Of a stretch of 64,000 nucleotides of DNA, positions 1 through 9,136 are shown piece by piece. The first letter of the stretch is position 1. Every line of letters starts with the position of its first letter. Below the pieces are notes generated by a model. The model searched no databases. It had not been told where the DNA came from and worked only from the letters and a program-made list of their open reading frames with translations. Source of the DNA: Polyporus tsugae (taxonomy: Eukaryota > Basidiomycota > Agaricomycetes > Polyporales > Polyporaceae); contig JAHRBS010000007.1 in NCBI GenBank assembly GCA_024305745.1, positions 1,860,001-1,924,000 on the forward strand. Reading direction: 5' to 3'. A program made the position numbers and the translations under genes.

Positions 1-1505
1 GTGGCTTCTCATACGCACCGCTTTCCTAGTCTAATCCTATTGCCCTCAGCCTGCAGCGTAGAGAACACCGATTGCAGCATGAGCGGGGCCGACCTTGTCG
101 GGCTGCCGCAGGCAAACCTTTCCGCGTCTTGTACATTTGGGTTCTATATGCTCCTTGGCCCTATGATCTCTCTTAGCAGGACACGTACGAGTATATCGCA
201 CTCCTGTTGCGAGACGTAGCCCACAACATTATCCAAGAAACCTGGGTATGACTATGTCCGTTCCATTCTTGGCGATACCTGTCAAATACATTGACATTCA
301 AACACTACAGAGCCCCGGAGATTATTGAGGAAGACGTCCCCAGGCTTCCTGAAAGCACCATGCGACTACTGCGGAGCCGTCTGGACCCGCGCGTCCGTAC
401 GGGACCGTGGTGTACTCTCTTCGCGCCTTCTCAACGTCAGCGACCTTCTGCCTCAGCACCAAACCATTGACACTTGACACGCCAAGGTATATCGAGCGCG
501 ATACATACTATCACCTCCATCTGCGTGAGAGACACGCGTCGCCCGGAAAGACAATCCAGGTAGCGTAATCGTGAAGGCGCCTGCATCTAGTCCCGCGGGC
601 CCGACGGGTAGTGCCTTTCTCGTCTAATCCCCGTCTTCCCCAGGCCGCCAATCGAGCAGGACCTTGTTGGACGTCGTTGGTCGTTGGGACTTTGTGCGCG
701 CGGGTCTGTGCCGGGACACCACCCAACCACACACTGAGCTTCGAGCTTCTGGCTTCTAGCCTCGCCTCCGCGCCGCGGGGTGACATGCATACAGTGGCGA
801 GAGTAATGGTCTCCGCATTGCTTATCGCGCTCTGCACCCTTCTGGCTTACGTATTCGTCGTCATCGCAGACTCTTCTTGAGCGACTGCCTTGGTGCAGGC
901 CATGTCAGGCGACGGCGACCGAGCGGCGATACCCCCAGCGAAGCTCGCGCAATACGGCATCTCAACTGGACCCGGACGACGCCAGATACCGATCCAATAG
1001 CCGTCGCCGCGACCGACGACGATCGATTCGCCCGCGCGCACTTGACTGGTTGGAGCGCGAAGTTCATTTCCGCGATGACGCAGCGGGGCTGGGCGCACAC
1101 ATCAGGTGACAACCAGCTGCAGTGGGCCTCTCGGGCAGGCAGTCGCGGGCCCTCGGGCTGGAAATGGCGACGCAGCTCCTCCGAGCGCGCCGTGGAGGAA
1201 GGTGGGTTCAGTCTTGGTCAGCGGCCTTGCTGTGCTACATATGAACCTAGGTACCGGCAATCCAAATTCTCTCAGTCTGGTGGCACTTGACGATCAAGCT
1301 AGGTGATCTTCCAAGTTCCCAGCTTCCCACACAAAATAAACAACATGAATACAATCGCAAGCGTATGATACTAGTACTAACAAACAACCTCTGGGCAGTC
1401 CAAATGTAAGCTACAGATTACGACCTAGAACCAAGAGTGAAGCATTATACAGAAGTTAGAGACAGCCTTGAAACGCTGAGAGATAAGTAGCAGAGGAGCC
1501 TCCGA
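1..1505. other. No supportable gene (left edge)
   Basis: Short open frames occur on both strands, but none shows a recognisable domain or a convincing splice chain. A 31-codon frame at 788-880 (+) encodes one hydrophobic helix. It has no context to support it and is not called. Nothing else is seen. Confidence 0.5.
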
Positions 1506-2414
1506 TTACTGCGCGGCGTACGCCTCGTAAAGGGTCTCCTCATACGTCTCGGCCTCGGGTGAGGGGGCAAGACAAACCTCCTTCCAGTTGCCACGGCTCG
1601 GGCTGTTGGTCCTCGTGATTGGCGAGACGGACGTGGAACCTGAACTTGAAGAGAGACCGTCGACCCCCGCTGTGGGGTCCACGGTCAACGCCGGACGACG
1701 GTCTGAGAGGCCAGCAAGAAGCCCAGGACGAAAGACAGAAAGATGCCAGCTGTGATCAATGAGAGCAATGAACCGAATCAACTCCACGCAACTCACCCAT
1801 AGACAGCGCGCTGGGGTAGTTGGACGGGCCTGCGACGGGCTCTGCAGGGTCGGCTTGGCCGTCGTTCACTAAAGAGGCGACAACGACGGCATTACAAGGG
1901 ACAGGAATGGTGGTGAGTCGTGACGGCGGAGAGCGTGCACAGGAGAGCACAGGAGAGGAGAACGTTCAATGACATGTTGGCGGGTATGAGGGAATAATCG
2001 CTAACCTTGCTCCTCTTGAAGTGAACATTCGACCTCCTTCTCTTGACAATGCATGCACCGCCGGTCCGAGTCATCCTGGTCCTCGGCAGGGCAGCACCTC
2101 ATCCTGTCCTTGCGGCTACCGACGGAGTTTCGACGGGTTCGAATGAGCGAAGGGAGGAGGGAGCGGTCGGATGGGGAGCGGGCTTACCAGGCGTCGCATG
2201 CTGTCTTATTCTGAAGACCGCGTGGCGGTGGCCAGACGCACTTGAGGCCCCCTTGTGCGCACTTGGTACAGGGCCGGTGGTCGCCCTCGTTGAGGCAACG
2301 TACTGGCAACATACGAACGGCAGCTGAACGGATGGGACGCCGAGGAGATGGACGGGAGGACGTACCTTTTTTGCGCCCACAGTTCACGCAAGCCTTCCGG
2401 GTTCGTGCGCTCAT
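1506..2414 (-). CDS. Twin Zn2Cys6 zinc-cluster mini-protein (copy 1)
   Basis: The spliced minus-strand gene has exons 2366-2414, 2188-2302, 2006-2115, 1797-1868 and 1506-1702: 543 nt, 180 aa, one frame throughout. It carries two complete fungal zinc clusters. Cluster 1 starts ACVNC and has spacing C-2-C-6-C-8-C-2-C-6-C, split by intron 1. Cluster 2 starts ACDAC and has spacing C-2-C-6-C-12-C-2-C-6-C, and intron 2 splits its second Cys codon as TG|C. The family is known for binuclear zinc DNA-binding domains of fungal transcription factors. Those proteins normally have one cluster plus a long regulatory domain (often Fungal_trans), and none fits here. After the clusters there is only an acidic, Ser/Thr/Pro-rich tail of about 85 residues. 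A role in DNA binding is inference; a zinc-binding or inhibitory mini-protein is equally possible. The nearest relative in the window is the gene at 4818-5413. Confidence 0.8.
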
Positions 2415-2484
2415 CCTGCAAGTAGTGGAAGGAGGAATAAAGGGGGAAACAACGGCATGGCGGAGGCTCGGCGGGCACCGAGGG

Positions 2485-2491
2485 ATATATA
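2485..2491 (-). promoter_or_regulatory. Candidate TATA box upstream of twin zinc-cluster gene 1
   Basis: A TATATAT run on the minus strand lies about 70 nt upstream of the start codon at 2414. Position and composition fit a TATA box. No transcript evidence is available. Confidence 0.4.
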
Positions 2492-4726
2492 CGTGTCGGG
2501 GGTCTGGGGGAGAGTAACGGTACGGGCGAAAGCGAAGCTACGTTGGGTGGGGCCAAACCTGGGCTGCGTCCCGGGTTCCCAGGCCTGAGGGAGGCGCGCC
2601 ATGCTGCTGGGCAGCCTGGGCTCCCAGAGGGCGCGTCGGCCTGTGGGAAATAGTAATAATACAATCGAGCGTCCATGAATCCTGTGCAGGTGTCCTAGCG
2701 AGGCTGCGCTCCCGATATCTGTTCCGCCAAGATCGTCTCGGCCGCTCCCCGGAGTCCACACGCAAGGCCGCACGCATGCTGTATGAGACCCTGAAGGACT
2801 TGTCCGTTTCGTCGCACAGCAACAGGCGAGAGATTACAGTATGTCAGTAGACCTTATTCCAGTTCCGCCGAGGAGTCATAATGGCCTAAGTAGGCAAGCC
2901 GTACGGACAATTGCGGCACCAGGTGAGGGCGGTGAGGACGATGGAGGACGGCGGTGATTCCCGGCGGAACACGGCATTGTTGCATTAGTACACGGGACGT
3001 CGCGGCGCGGCCCTTCAGACGGTCGCGCCGGTCTTACGCGAGAAAGACCCCGTCTGGTTGCGCGTAGTGAACGAGATAGGCAACCGCTACGAGCAGAGCC
3101 AGTTCAGTCGTGCTAGAATATTATCTCGAGAGACAAGGGGCGCTAAAAATGGATATTGTGACACACCGAGCATCAAACATTTATGTACACAGTGCACGAC
3201 GCATCTATGGGGTCGGTTCCACGATTTCAAGGCAGGGCGGAGAGCCAAAAGTTCGACTAATTGGATCTTACGGCGCGCTGAATCGGAGCCCTCGTCGTTG
3301 GGATCGGACCCGTGGTTCGCTCGACAAGGGGGACAGGAACTGCCGCATCGGAACGAAAATACCATGTACGGCAGGCCCCAGCACCAGTCTGCCGTCATTG
3401 TCGGGCAACGTTACATACCGCGGCACGCGGTGGACGCCCGTCGCCCGCCCATGACAAACGTTTTCAATTGCCTCGAGGGGTGCGACGGGAGATCAGGCGA
3501 AATGCCAGGAGAGGGCCACGACGCACCTTCGCAGCGCAGAGATGGTTCTAGGACCCTGCACCTTGCTCGGGACCCGGTCTCTTCCAGCCCCCACTCCCGC
3601 GTGCCCCGGTCAATGTTTCTAAACCTAGGCTAAGCCCGGCGCCAGCGGGAAAGGGGTCCTTCTCCAGCGTCCCGAGAAGCTGCGTCGTGCCCAGGGGGAG
3701 TGTTTCAGTGTGTGCACGAGGGGAGTGCGGAAGATGGGAGCGGGAATTTCAATCTGTGAACGAATGGGAGCGGCGGGCCACACGTAAAGGGCTCTCGTGT
3801 CACTTGGACCTTGTGCAGAGTCGGGAGCCAGGTCTGTATTGGAGATGATAGAAGATCAGCAGCCACAGCAACGGGACGCACTATGTCCGGAACACGTGTA
3901 TCCCCCCGCCACTTCGCTCTTCTGCGTCAGCACGATGGCAGCCGGGCGAGACGAAACGGCAGCGTGCTGAACATATGCAGCTTGCCCGGGTTGCTTCGGC
4001 ATTGGCCAAGAGAACGATATTGGCCATAACAACCTGGAGTCGAAACGCGCGTACAGATATGGTAGTGCCGAGGTCAGTTCTCATTGGCGGTACGTAGATG
4101 CCCGGAATAACGACGCGACTGCCTCATACGAGACGCGGAGTCGATGCATGACCGTGAAACGACTCGAGTGACTGCGCGCGAGCCAGGCACACCACGTGGT
4201 GGCCGCGCCAATATAACCGCGGTTACCGGCGCCTAGTTTGGCACTGTGCCGCTGTCCTGGTTCGACCACAGTGAAACCGGCGGCAGGGGCTAGTGCTCCG
4301 CGTTGTAGATGGCAGTTGTGAGCCTGGATATGTGCAGTCGTGCCCGCCGCCGCAGTGCCCGCCGCTGCGGACAGTTCGAAGAGTTGGAAGGAAGACACGC
4401 CCGCTCTCGCTTCCATGCATCCTTTCCAACCCGTACGGATGCGCATCATCGTGACGGCGACACGGATTGCCTTTCATATGTATCAGGCCCTAATAGACGC
4501 ACTGGCGCATATGAAGGAACCGCAACACCCCTACCGATCAAGAAACCACCCACCCGGCCCACCCACTCGGACCTGACATCCATGACACATTTCGGAGGAT
4601 TTGGGGCCATAAGTTCAGAAGATTTAGAGAAGATCATTATATGTCCCGAGACAGTAATGTAGGCAACAACATGAAGCGCACGATAAGTTCGCAGTACCTA
4701 ATGTAGCGTGTAATTTGCCTTTTCAT

Positions 4727-4750
4727 CCGCCCTCCGCCCTCCGCCCTCCG
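4727..4750. repeat. Tandem 7-mer CCGCCCT x3
   Basis: Three perfect head-to-tail copies of a 7-bp unit plus a partial fourth lie 70-90 bp beyond the stop codon of the zinc-cluster gene at 4818-5413. Confidence 0.9.
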
Positions 4751-4817
4751 TCGAACGGGACGTCGCAAGAGGTACGCCCGCCGCGCCAACACGGGAACAA
4801 GACGGTGTACATCAAAC

Positions 4818-5413
4818 CTAGTTCAAAACGACGTCAAAAAATGATTTGCTTGGTGACGGGGAACCGTCCGAGGAGCCCGACGGTGGCGCCCCGCCCGTCG
4901 GGCTGGTTGGCGGAATACCTAGAACGTTCGCGATCGCCGTCAGCGACAGGCAGCGGCGAAACGGATGCAAACGCTCACCAGAGCTGGTAGCCGCCACGGA
5001 CTGCGTGCACGCCAGACCCAAGTGAACGCACCGGGCGCACGTTCCTGCTCCAGGCCAGTCGCAGGCGACGTGAGCCCTTTTGCTGTCGCGGCCGGCGCCG
5101 TCTCAGAACGCGTGCGGAAGGCGTAGGAATGACGGCGGAGACGCGACTCGGAACGCTCACCATTCCTCGCAGGGCGTGCTGTTCGCCACGGGCGAACCTC
5201 TGCGCTGTTCGCATTCCTCGTTGCGCTTGACACACTCCGAGCACCGCGGCTCTCCTTCGCCCTTGACGCACTTGACTGTAAACGACGTCGCGTTATTGTC
5301 CGCCGGAGGGGAGCGGCGCGGTCGGGGCGAGAGGATATACGCGTACCTTTGCGCCAGCGGCAGCTGTTGCAAGGCTGGGGCTTGGGGTTGGTGGCCGCCA
5401 TCGCAGGGGACAA
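4818..5413 (-). CDS. Twin Zn2Cys6 zinc-cluster mini-protein (copy 2)
   Basis: Exons 5347-5413, 5161-5275, 4979-5082 and 4818-4918 join to 387 nt, 128 aa. A second in-frame Met at 5401 would give 124 aa. Cluster 1 starts PCNSC and has spacing C-2-C-6-C-8-C-2-C-6-C. Cluster 2 starts PCEEC and has spacing C-2-C-6-C-7-C-2-C-6-C. As in the gene at 1506-2414, intron 1 lies after the RK of cluster 1 in phase 1, exon 2 is exactly 115 nt, and intron 2 splits the second Cys codon of cluster 2 as TG|C. This shared architecture shows descent from one ancestor although the residues have diverged widely. The tail after the clusters is a Gly/Pro/Ser-rich segment of about 40 residues. No regulatory or dimerisation domain is visible. 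The function is unknown: zinc binding is well supported, DNA binding is inferred. Confidence 0.8.
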
Positions 5414-6473
5414 GGCAGGAAGGGGGATGATGGATTGGCCGACGGATTGGACGCGTCGTCGAGGGACCTATGGAAGGTGTGGAGACGCAAGAGGGCTGAG
5501 GGGGGACGCGGCGTAGAGGGCGTTATATATTCATTGTGGATGGACGGAGAGCGAGACCCAGCCACCTGAGGCTTCTTTGATACGATCGCCACGAGAGGAG
5601 GGGGCGCGGGGCGCGGGTGAATGCGCCACGTCGCCGCGGGCGTGGAGGAGAGCCCGGAGCGGTTGAGAGAGAGGAAAGGACGCCCAGGGAGCCACGAGAA
5701 GCTGGGAGGTGCATGTTGCCTTGTCGGGGCCACAATGAGACGGTCACGGCCGAGGAGGTCACATTCCTATATTCCTAAATTCGAGAAGACCACTCGACGG
5801 CCTGCCCCGGGTCAGCGGCGGGATGGAAGTCGACGATAAACGGCTTCTCGACTTCGCTGGAGGGAGCGTGAGACGGCCGGAGGGCACCGTGCAGTCCGGT
5901 GCCTGTTGCCCCTCGCCGCTGCAGCAAACGGTCCGTTAATCCGGCGTGGCACGCTGGACGATTTCGCTCGCGTAGGATTGGAGAAGAAGGTTTACTAGGG
6001 GGCGATGGACCGGTCAAGAGACGGCGGACAAGCGTTAGGACGGCCGGGATAAGCCACCAAACCCGGCGACGGCAGCACGGGGCGGCAGTACAGCCAGCGC
6101 GGGCATGCACGGCCTGTGGACGTGAAGGACTGCAACGAGTCGTGACCGAGTCTCGATTGGCGCTCCCCTTCCTCTTCCTCCACCGACCGATTTACACAGA
6201 ATATCCCCTGCCGCATTTTGCCGGCGCCGCCGTATCGCCTCCACACACACAATTCAGGCGCGGAGATTGCGGGTCTTGGCGTGCGCGTGCTGCTGCAACC
6301 ACGGCCACTGGGACTGTCGTTAATTTGGGACGGAAGCCGCGCATCCCAGACAGCATCCGGTTCGCGCTTGAAACCGTCGCGGGATGCCCGCGCGCTCACT
6401 CTGCATCGAGTATGGCAGCAGAAACTGGCGGGGATCGGTCCCGTCGCACAATGCCTGTCGATACATGATCGGA
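5414..6473. other. Spacer; no supportable gene
   Basis: It holds the promoter of the zinc-cluster gene and the 3' flank of TMA20. Overlapping frames of 166-189 codons on opposite strands (5899-6468 and 5995-6495) are Arg-rich, have no domain, and look like products of GC-rich noncoding sequence. Confidence 0.45.
5523..5529 (-). promoter_or_regulatory. Candidate TATA box upstream of twin zinc-cluster gene 2
   Basis: A TATATAA run on the minus strand lies about 110 nt upstream of the Met codon at 5413. Both twin zinc-cluster genes therefore have a TATA-like element at a similar distance. Confidence 0.4.
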
Positions 6474-7300
6474 CTACAATGACTGCAGTTTCCACAAATC
6501 GTCTCCGAGGTACGTTACCGTCTCGACCCCTACGCCCTTGTTCACTTTCTTGATTTCTTCCGTCCCCAGCTTGGTGATGCCGATGCCTGCCGCGTGCTCT
6601 TTGCCCTCTGCGTGGATGGCGACGGCCGCGTTGGCGGGGAGCGCCTGGTCAGCTGACGGGAGAGAGCCTCCCGCAGACGTGAAACCAGGGCACATCATGT
6701 GTGCGCCGCTGAGAAGGAAGCGGATCGCCCCGCGGTCCACCTTCACGGTGGGGAGAATGAAGGGGTCTGCGAAGGGGCACATACGTCAGCCGCGCGCCCC
6801 TGCCAGATAGACACCTGGCGCTCATCTCGCCTGACGGGAGCGCAGGGCTGCAGGGAAGACCAAAGACGTACACTTGTGAAGCAATCGGAGCGTGGGGTAG
6901 AGCGGCCCGTCGAAGTGCTGGAAGAAAAGCGGCTCGCCGTGGAGCGTGTAGATAGAGATATGCTCTCTGCTGCGTACGAGACATGCGGGGTGCGGGAATC
7001 GTGGGTCATCGCTCACCGCCTTCCGGCGACATCGATTGAGGAAAGCGACGGGAGGGGACTGACCACTTTACGAGAGTGAGGGCCTCCTTCTTGGGCCATA
7101 TCTGCTCGAAGGTCTCGGGGCTGATGTTCCACTGTGCGAGGATATTGGATCGGATGGACCTCTGCACAGAAGATTTCACGCTGACTTGGCCCGAGACGTC
7201 CGACGAGGGTTGGAATCTGTCAGGGTCCAAAGTTCATGGCGTCAGCGGGTGCGAGGCCGGCATGCGTGCGGGTGGACATGCCGGCGCACTTTTTGAACAT
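6474..7300 (-). CDS. TMA20: TMA20/MCTS1-like ribosome recycling and re-initiation factor (PUA domain)
   Basis: Exons 7290-7300 (11 nt), 7064-7216, 6872-6969 and 6474-6766 join to 555 nt, 184 aa, the usual family length. The start MFKK, the segment [11 protein letters not shown], the block [21 protein letters not shown] and the C-terminal PUA region (SGAHMMCPG...[11 protein letters not shown]...INKGVGVE-like) follow the MCTS1/Tma20 pattern throughout. The family acts on 40S ribosomal subunits with a Tma22/DENR partner, removing deacylated tRNA after termination and supporting re-initiation. The first coding exon is only 11 nt long, so the N-terminus is easily missed; frame and the MFKK match decide the start. 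Identification is confident. Confidence 0.93.
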
Positions 7301-9136
7301 CTTGCGATCGGCAGATGGAAGCTAGAAGACTAGGGCTGGGAAGACGTGGAACAGCAGGATCAGACGGGGTGGCCGCCCGCGATGGACGATGAAGCTGCAA
7401 GCAAGTGGTGAGACGAGAGCCGGGGTGGTGGTGAGTGACAGGCTTGGATGCTAACCGATGCCATCTCACACTATCTGACTCCTGTCGGGTATGCCCGACG
7501 ATCGAGTAAACTTCCGTTATGCGAGCGCATCGCGGAGATCCACGCATCCAATGGATCTCCAGCGCTGGCGAATCACTTCATCCGACTCTCACCGAGCGCG
7601 ACGTCGGCCACAGCGCCCCCATGCCCATCCAACCTCCGCAACGGCGTCCATACTCTCCTCAGTTCCCTCCGAATAACTCGTAACGCTGACTCTATCGTCC
7701 GTGGTTGGCGTCGGCCTTCGCGCGAGATACGAACAGAAGCAGGCATTTCAAAATCACTCTTCTTCCCCTACATTCTCGTCCTGCACGATCCCTCCTCCCC
7801 AGCCAGCCCAGGCACCATACAATAGCATGAAGTCTGTCGAACCCTGATTCATTGGCAGTCGCACTCCGACGGTCGTCCACCCTCACCACCGAAAGAAGAC
7901 GCCGCCCATATCGCTTGCCTGCGGTGCACCTGATCTCCGTAAAATTGCCTATGCAACATGAGAATGAACACGGGTTGCCGGAAGGCAGCAGCTGGTCGGT
8001 GCCTCTCCCACAGTTGGCGCGGCCCGGGGCTCGACGCCGTCAGGTCATGCAGAGAAGCAGACTTGGCGCGTTTCACGAACGTTCTGTGAACAGTTTCGCT
8101 GCCCGCAACCCCACGCTTCTCTACGCTCCGCCTATCCGGATGGAAAGAAGTACGTTATTGCCCTCTGCCGCGAGGCGGTGGGGGGCACACATGAGAACGC
8201 ACATAGCTATGTATAGCACCGATTCATTCATTCATTCATTCACTCATTCATTCCAGGGGGCGCTGATACAGCTAACCCCGACGGCCTAGTGCGGCGACTC
8301 CAAACCTTGACTAAATCGTTCATTATGAATACACATATCTTCATATCGGCGACGGGAGAAATAGTTCACCAGGTCCAATGGCACCTCGTCGATCATGACG
8401 TGGCGCTGCAAGGGCGTGGGCGTTCATCAACGTTCATCCGACACGGGAACCGGGCCCACCTGTAGTAACTTACTAGCTATAGTGTCCGCCGAGCTCCCAA
8501 CCCAAAGCACATAACATCACAGCCTCCGAGCGCTCGGTCAGAATGGAAAGCGCGTTTTCCTCCTTGGCCACTCTCGGAACCTGTCTGAACCCTTAGCGAC
8601 CATCGATACCCACATACAATTCTTCGTAAACGTGCACTGGCCACCGATGCCCGCCGCGAGACCGCGTCCGTGCCCCACGATCTGCTCCTGCGAACAAGGC
8701 CGCTCCAGCACCGATAGCAATCACGGTGGCGTGCATCCTATGAAACAATTGTACATTACGATTCTCTTCTCGTATTCCTCGGTCGTAAGCTATTGTTACA
8801 TGTGTGGTAGATGCGGTGAACAGCGAGATGGCGATAGCGAGGTTACACGGGCTGCTGAGAAGACGGGCGACGGAACTGGGCGGGACAGGGGCGTAGCAAG
8901 CCAACGGCGCGAATTATCGTCTGACTTTTGTGGGGATGGGACGGGGGTTAGGGACACAGAGCGAAACTTAGGGAACGTTGGGAAGGGGGAATTGCATGAG
9001 GGGTAAGGGGGCAAGGGGGATTGAGGGGGAGCAGCAGTAAAAACTAGTAGTCAAACGCGACGTTAACGGACACGGCAACAGGAATGTCTATCATACAGAT
9101 AAGTCAGTCGTGCAGAGCGGGGCGCTGGTCCGTCCA
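7301..9136. other. Spacer between TMA20 and CRM1; possible small spliced genes, none resolved
   Basis: No recognisable protein was found. Weak coding-like pieces on the plus strand are 7621-7683 (Pro-rich), a short frame near 7861-7940, and one ending near 8210 with several Cys. On the minus strand a hydrophobic segment lies near 8595-8735, downstream of a pyrimidine-rich stretch. They could not be joined into a supported model. Confidence 0.35.
8222..8253. repeat. ATTC tetranucleotide microsatellite
   Basis: About eight units of ATTC in a row, with one interrupted unit (ACTC). Confidence 0.9.

Larger units (their letters stand above)
2415..4817. other. Spacer between the twin zinc-cluster genes; no gene seen
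   Basis: It contains the presumed promoter of the gene ending at 1506 and the 3' flank of the gene ending at 4818. The longest frame, 3058-3633 (+, 191 codons), has no recognisable domain and no codon pattern like its neighbours, so it is not called. Confidence 0.45.

Noticed and set aside
785..880. Short plus-strand frame with a single membrane helix
   Set aside because: 31 codons, no conserved neighbour, no splice partner. A chance hydrophobic frame is more likely.
2130..2145. GGTTCGAAT, similar to a tRNA B box
   Set aside because: No matching A box at the right distance and no cloverleaf. It lies in an intron of the zinc-cluster gene.
3058..3633. 191-codon plus-strand frame
   Set aside because: No domain, no start context, no splice pattern, and mixed composition. 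Its length is within what GC-rich noncoding DNA gives by chance.
5899..6495. Overlapping frames of 189 and 166 codons on opposite strands
   Set aside because: Both are Arg-rich without domain. At most one could be real and neither has support.
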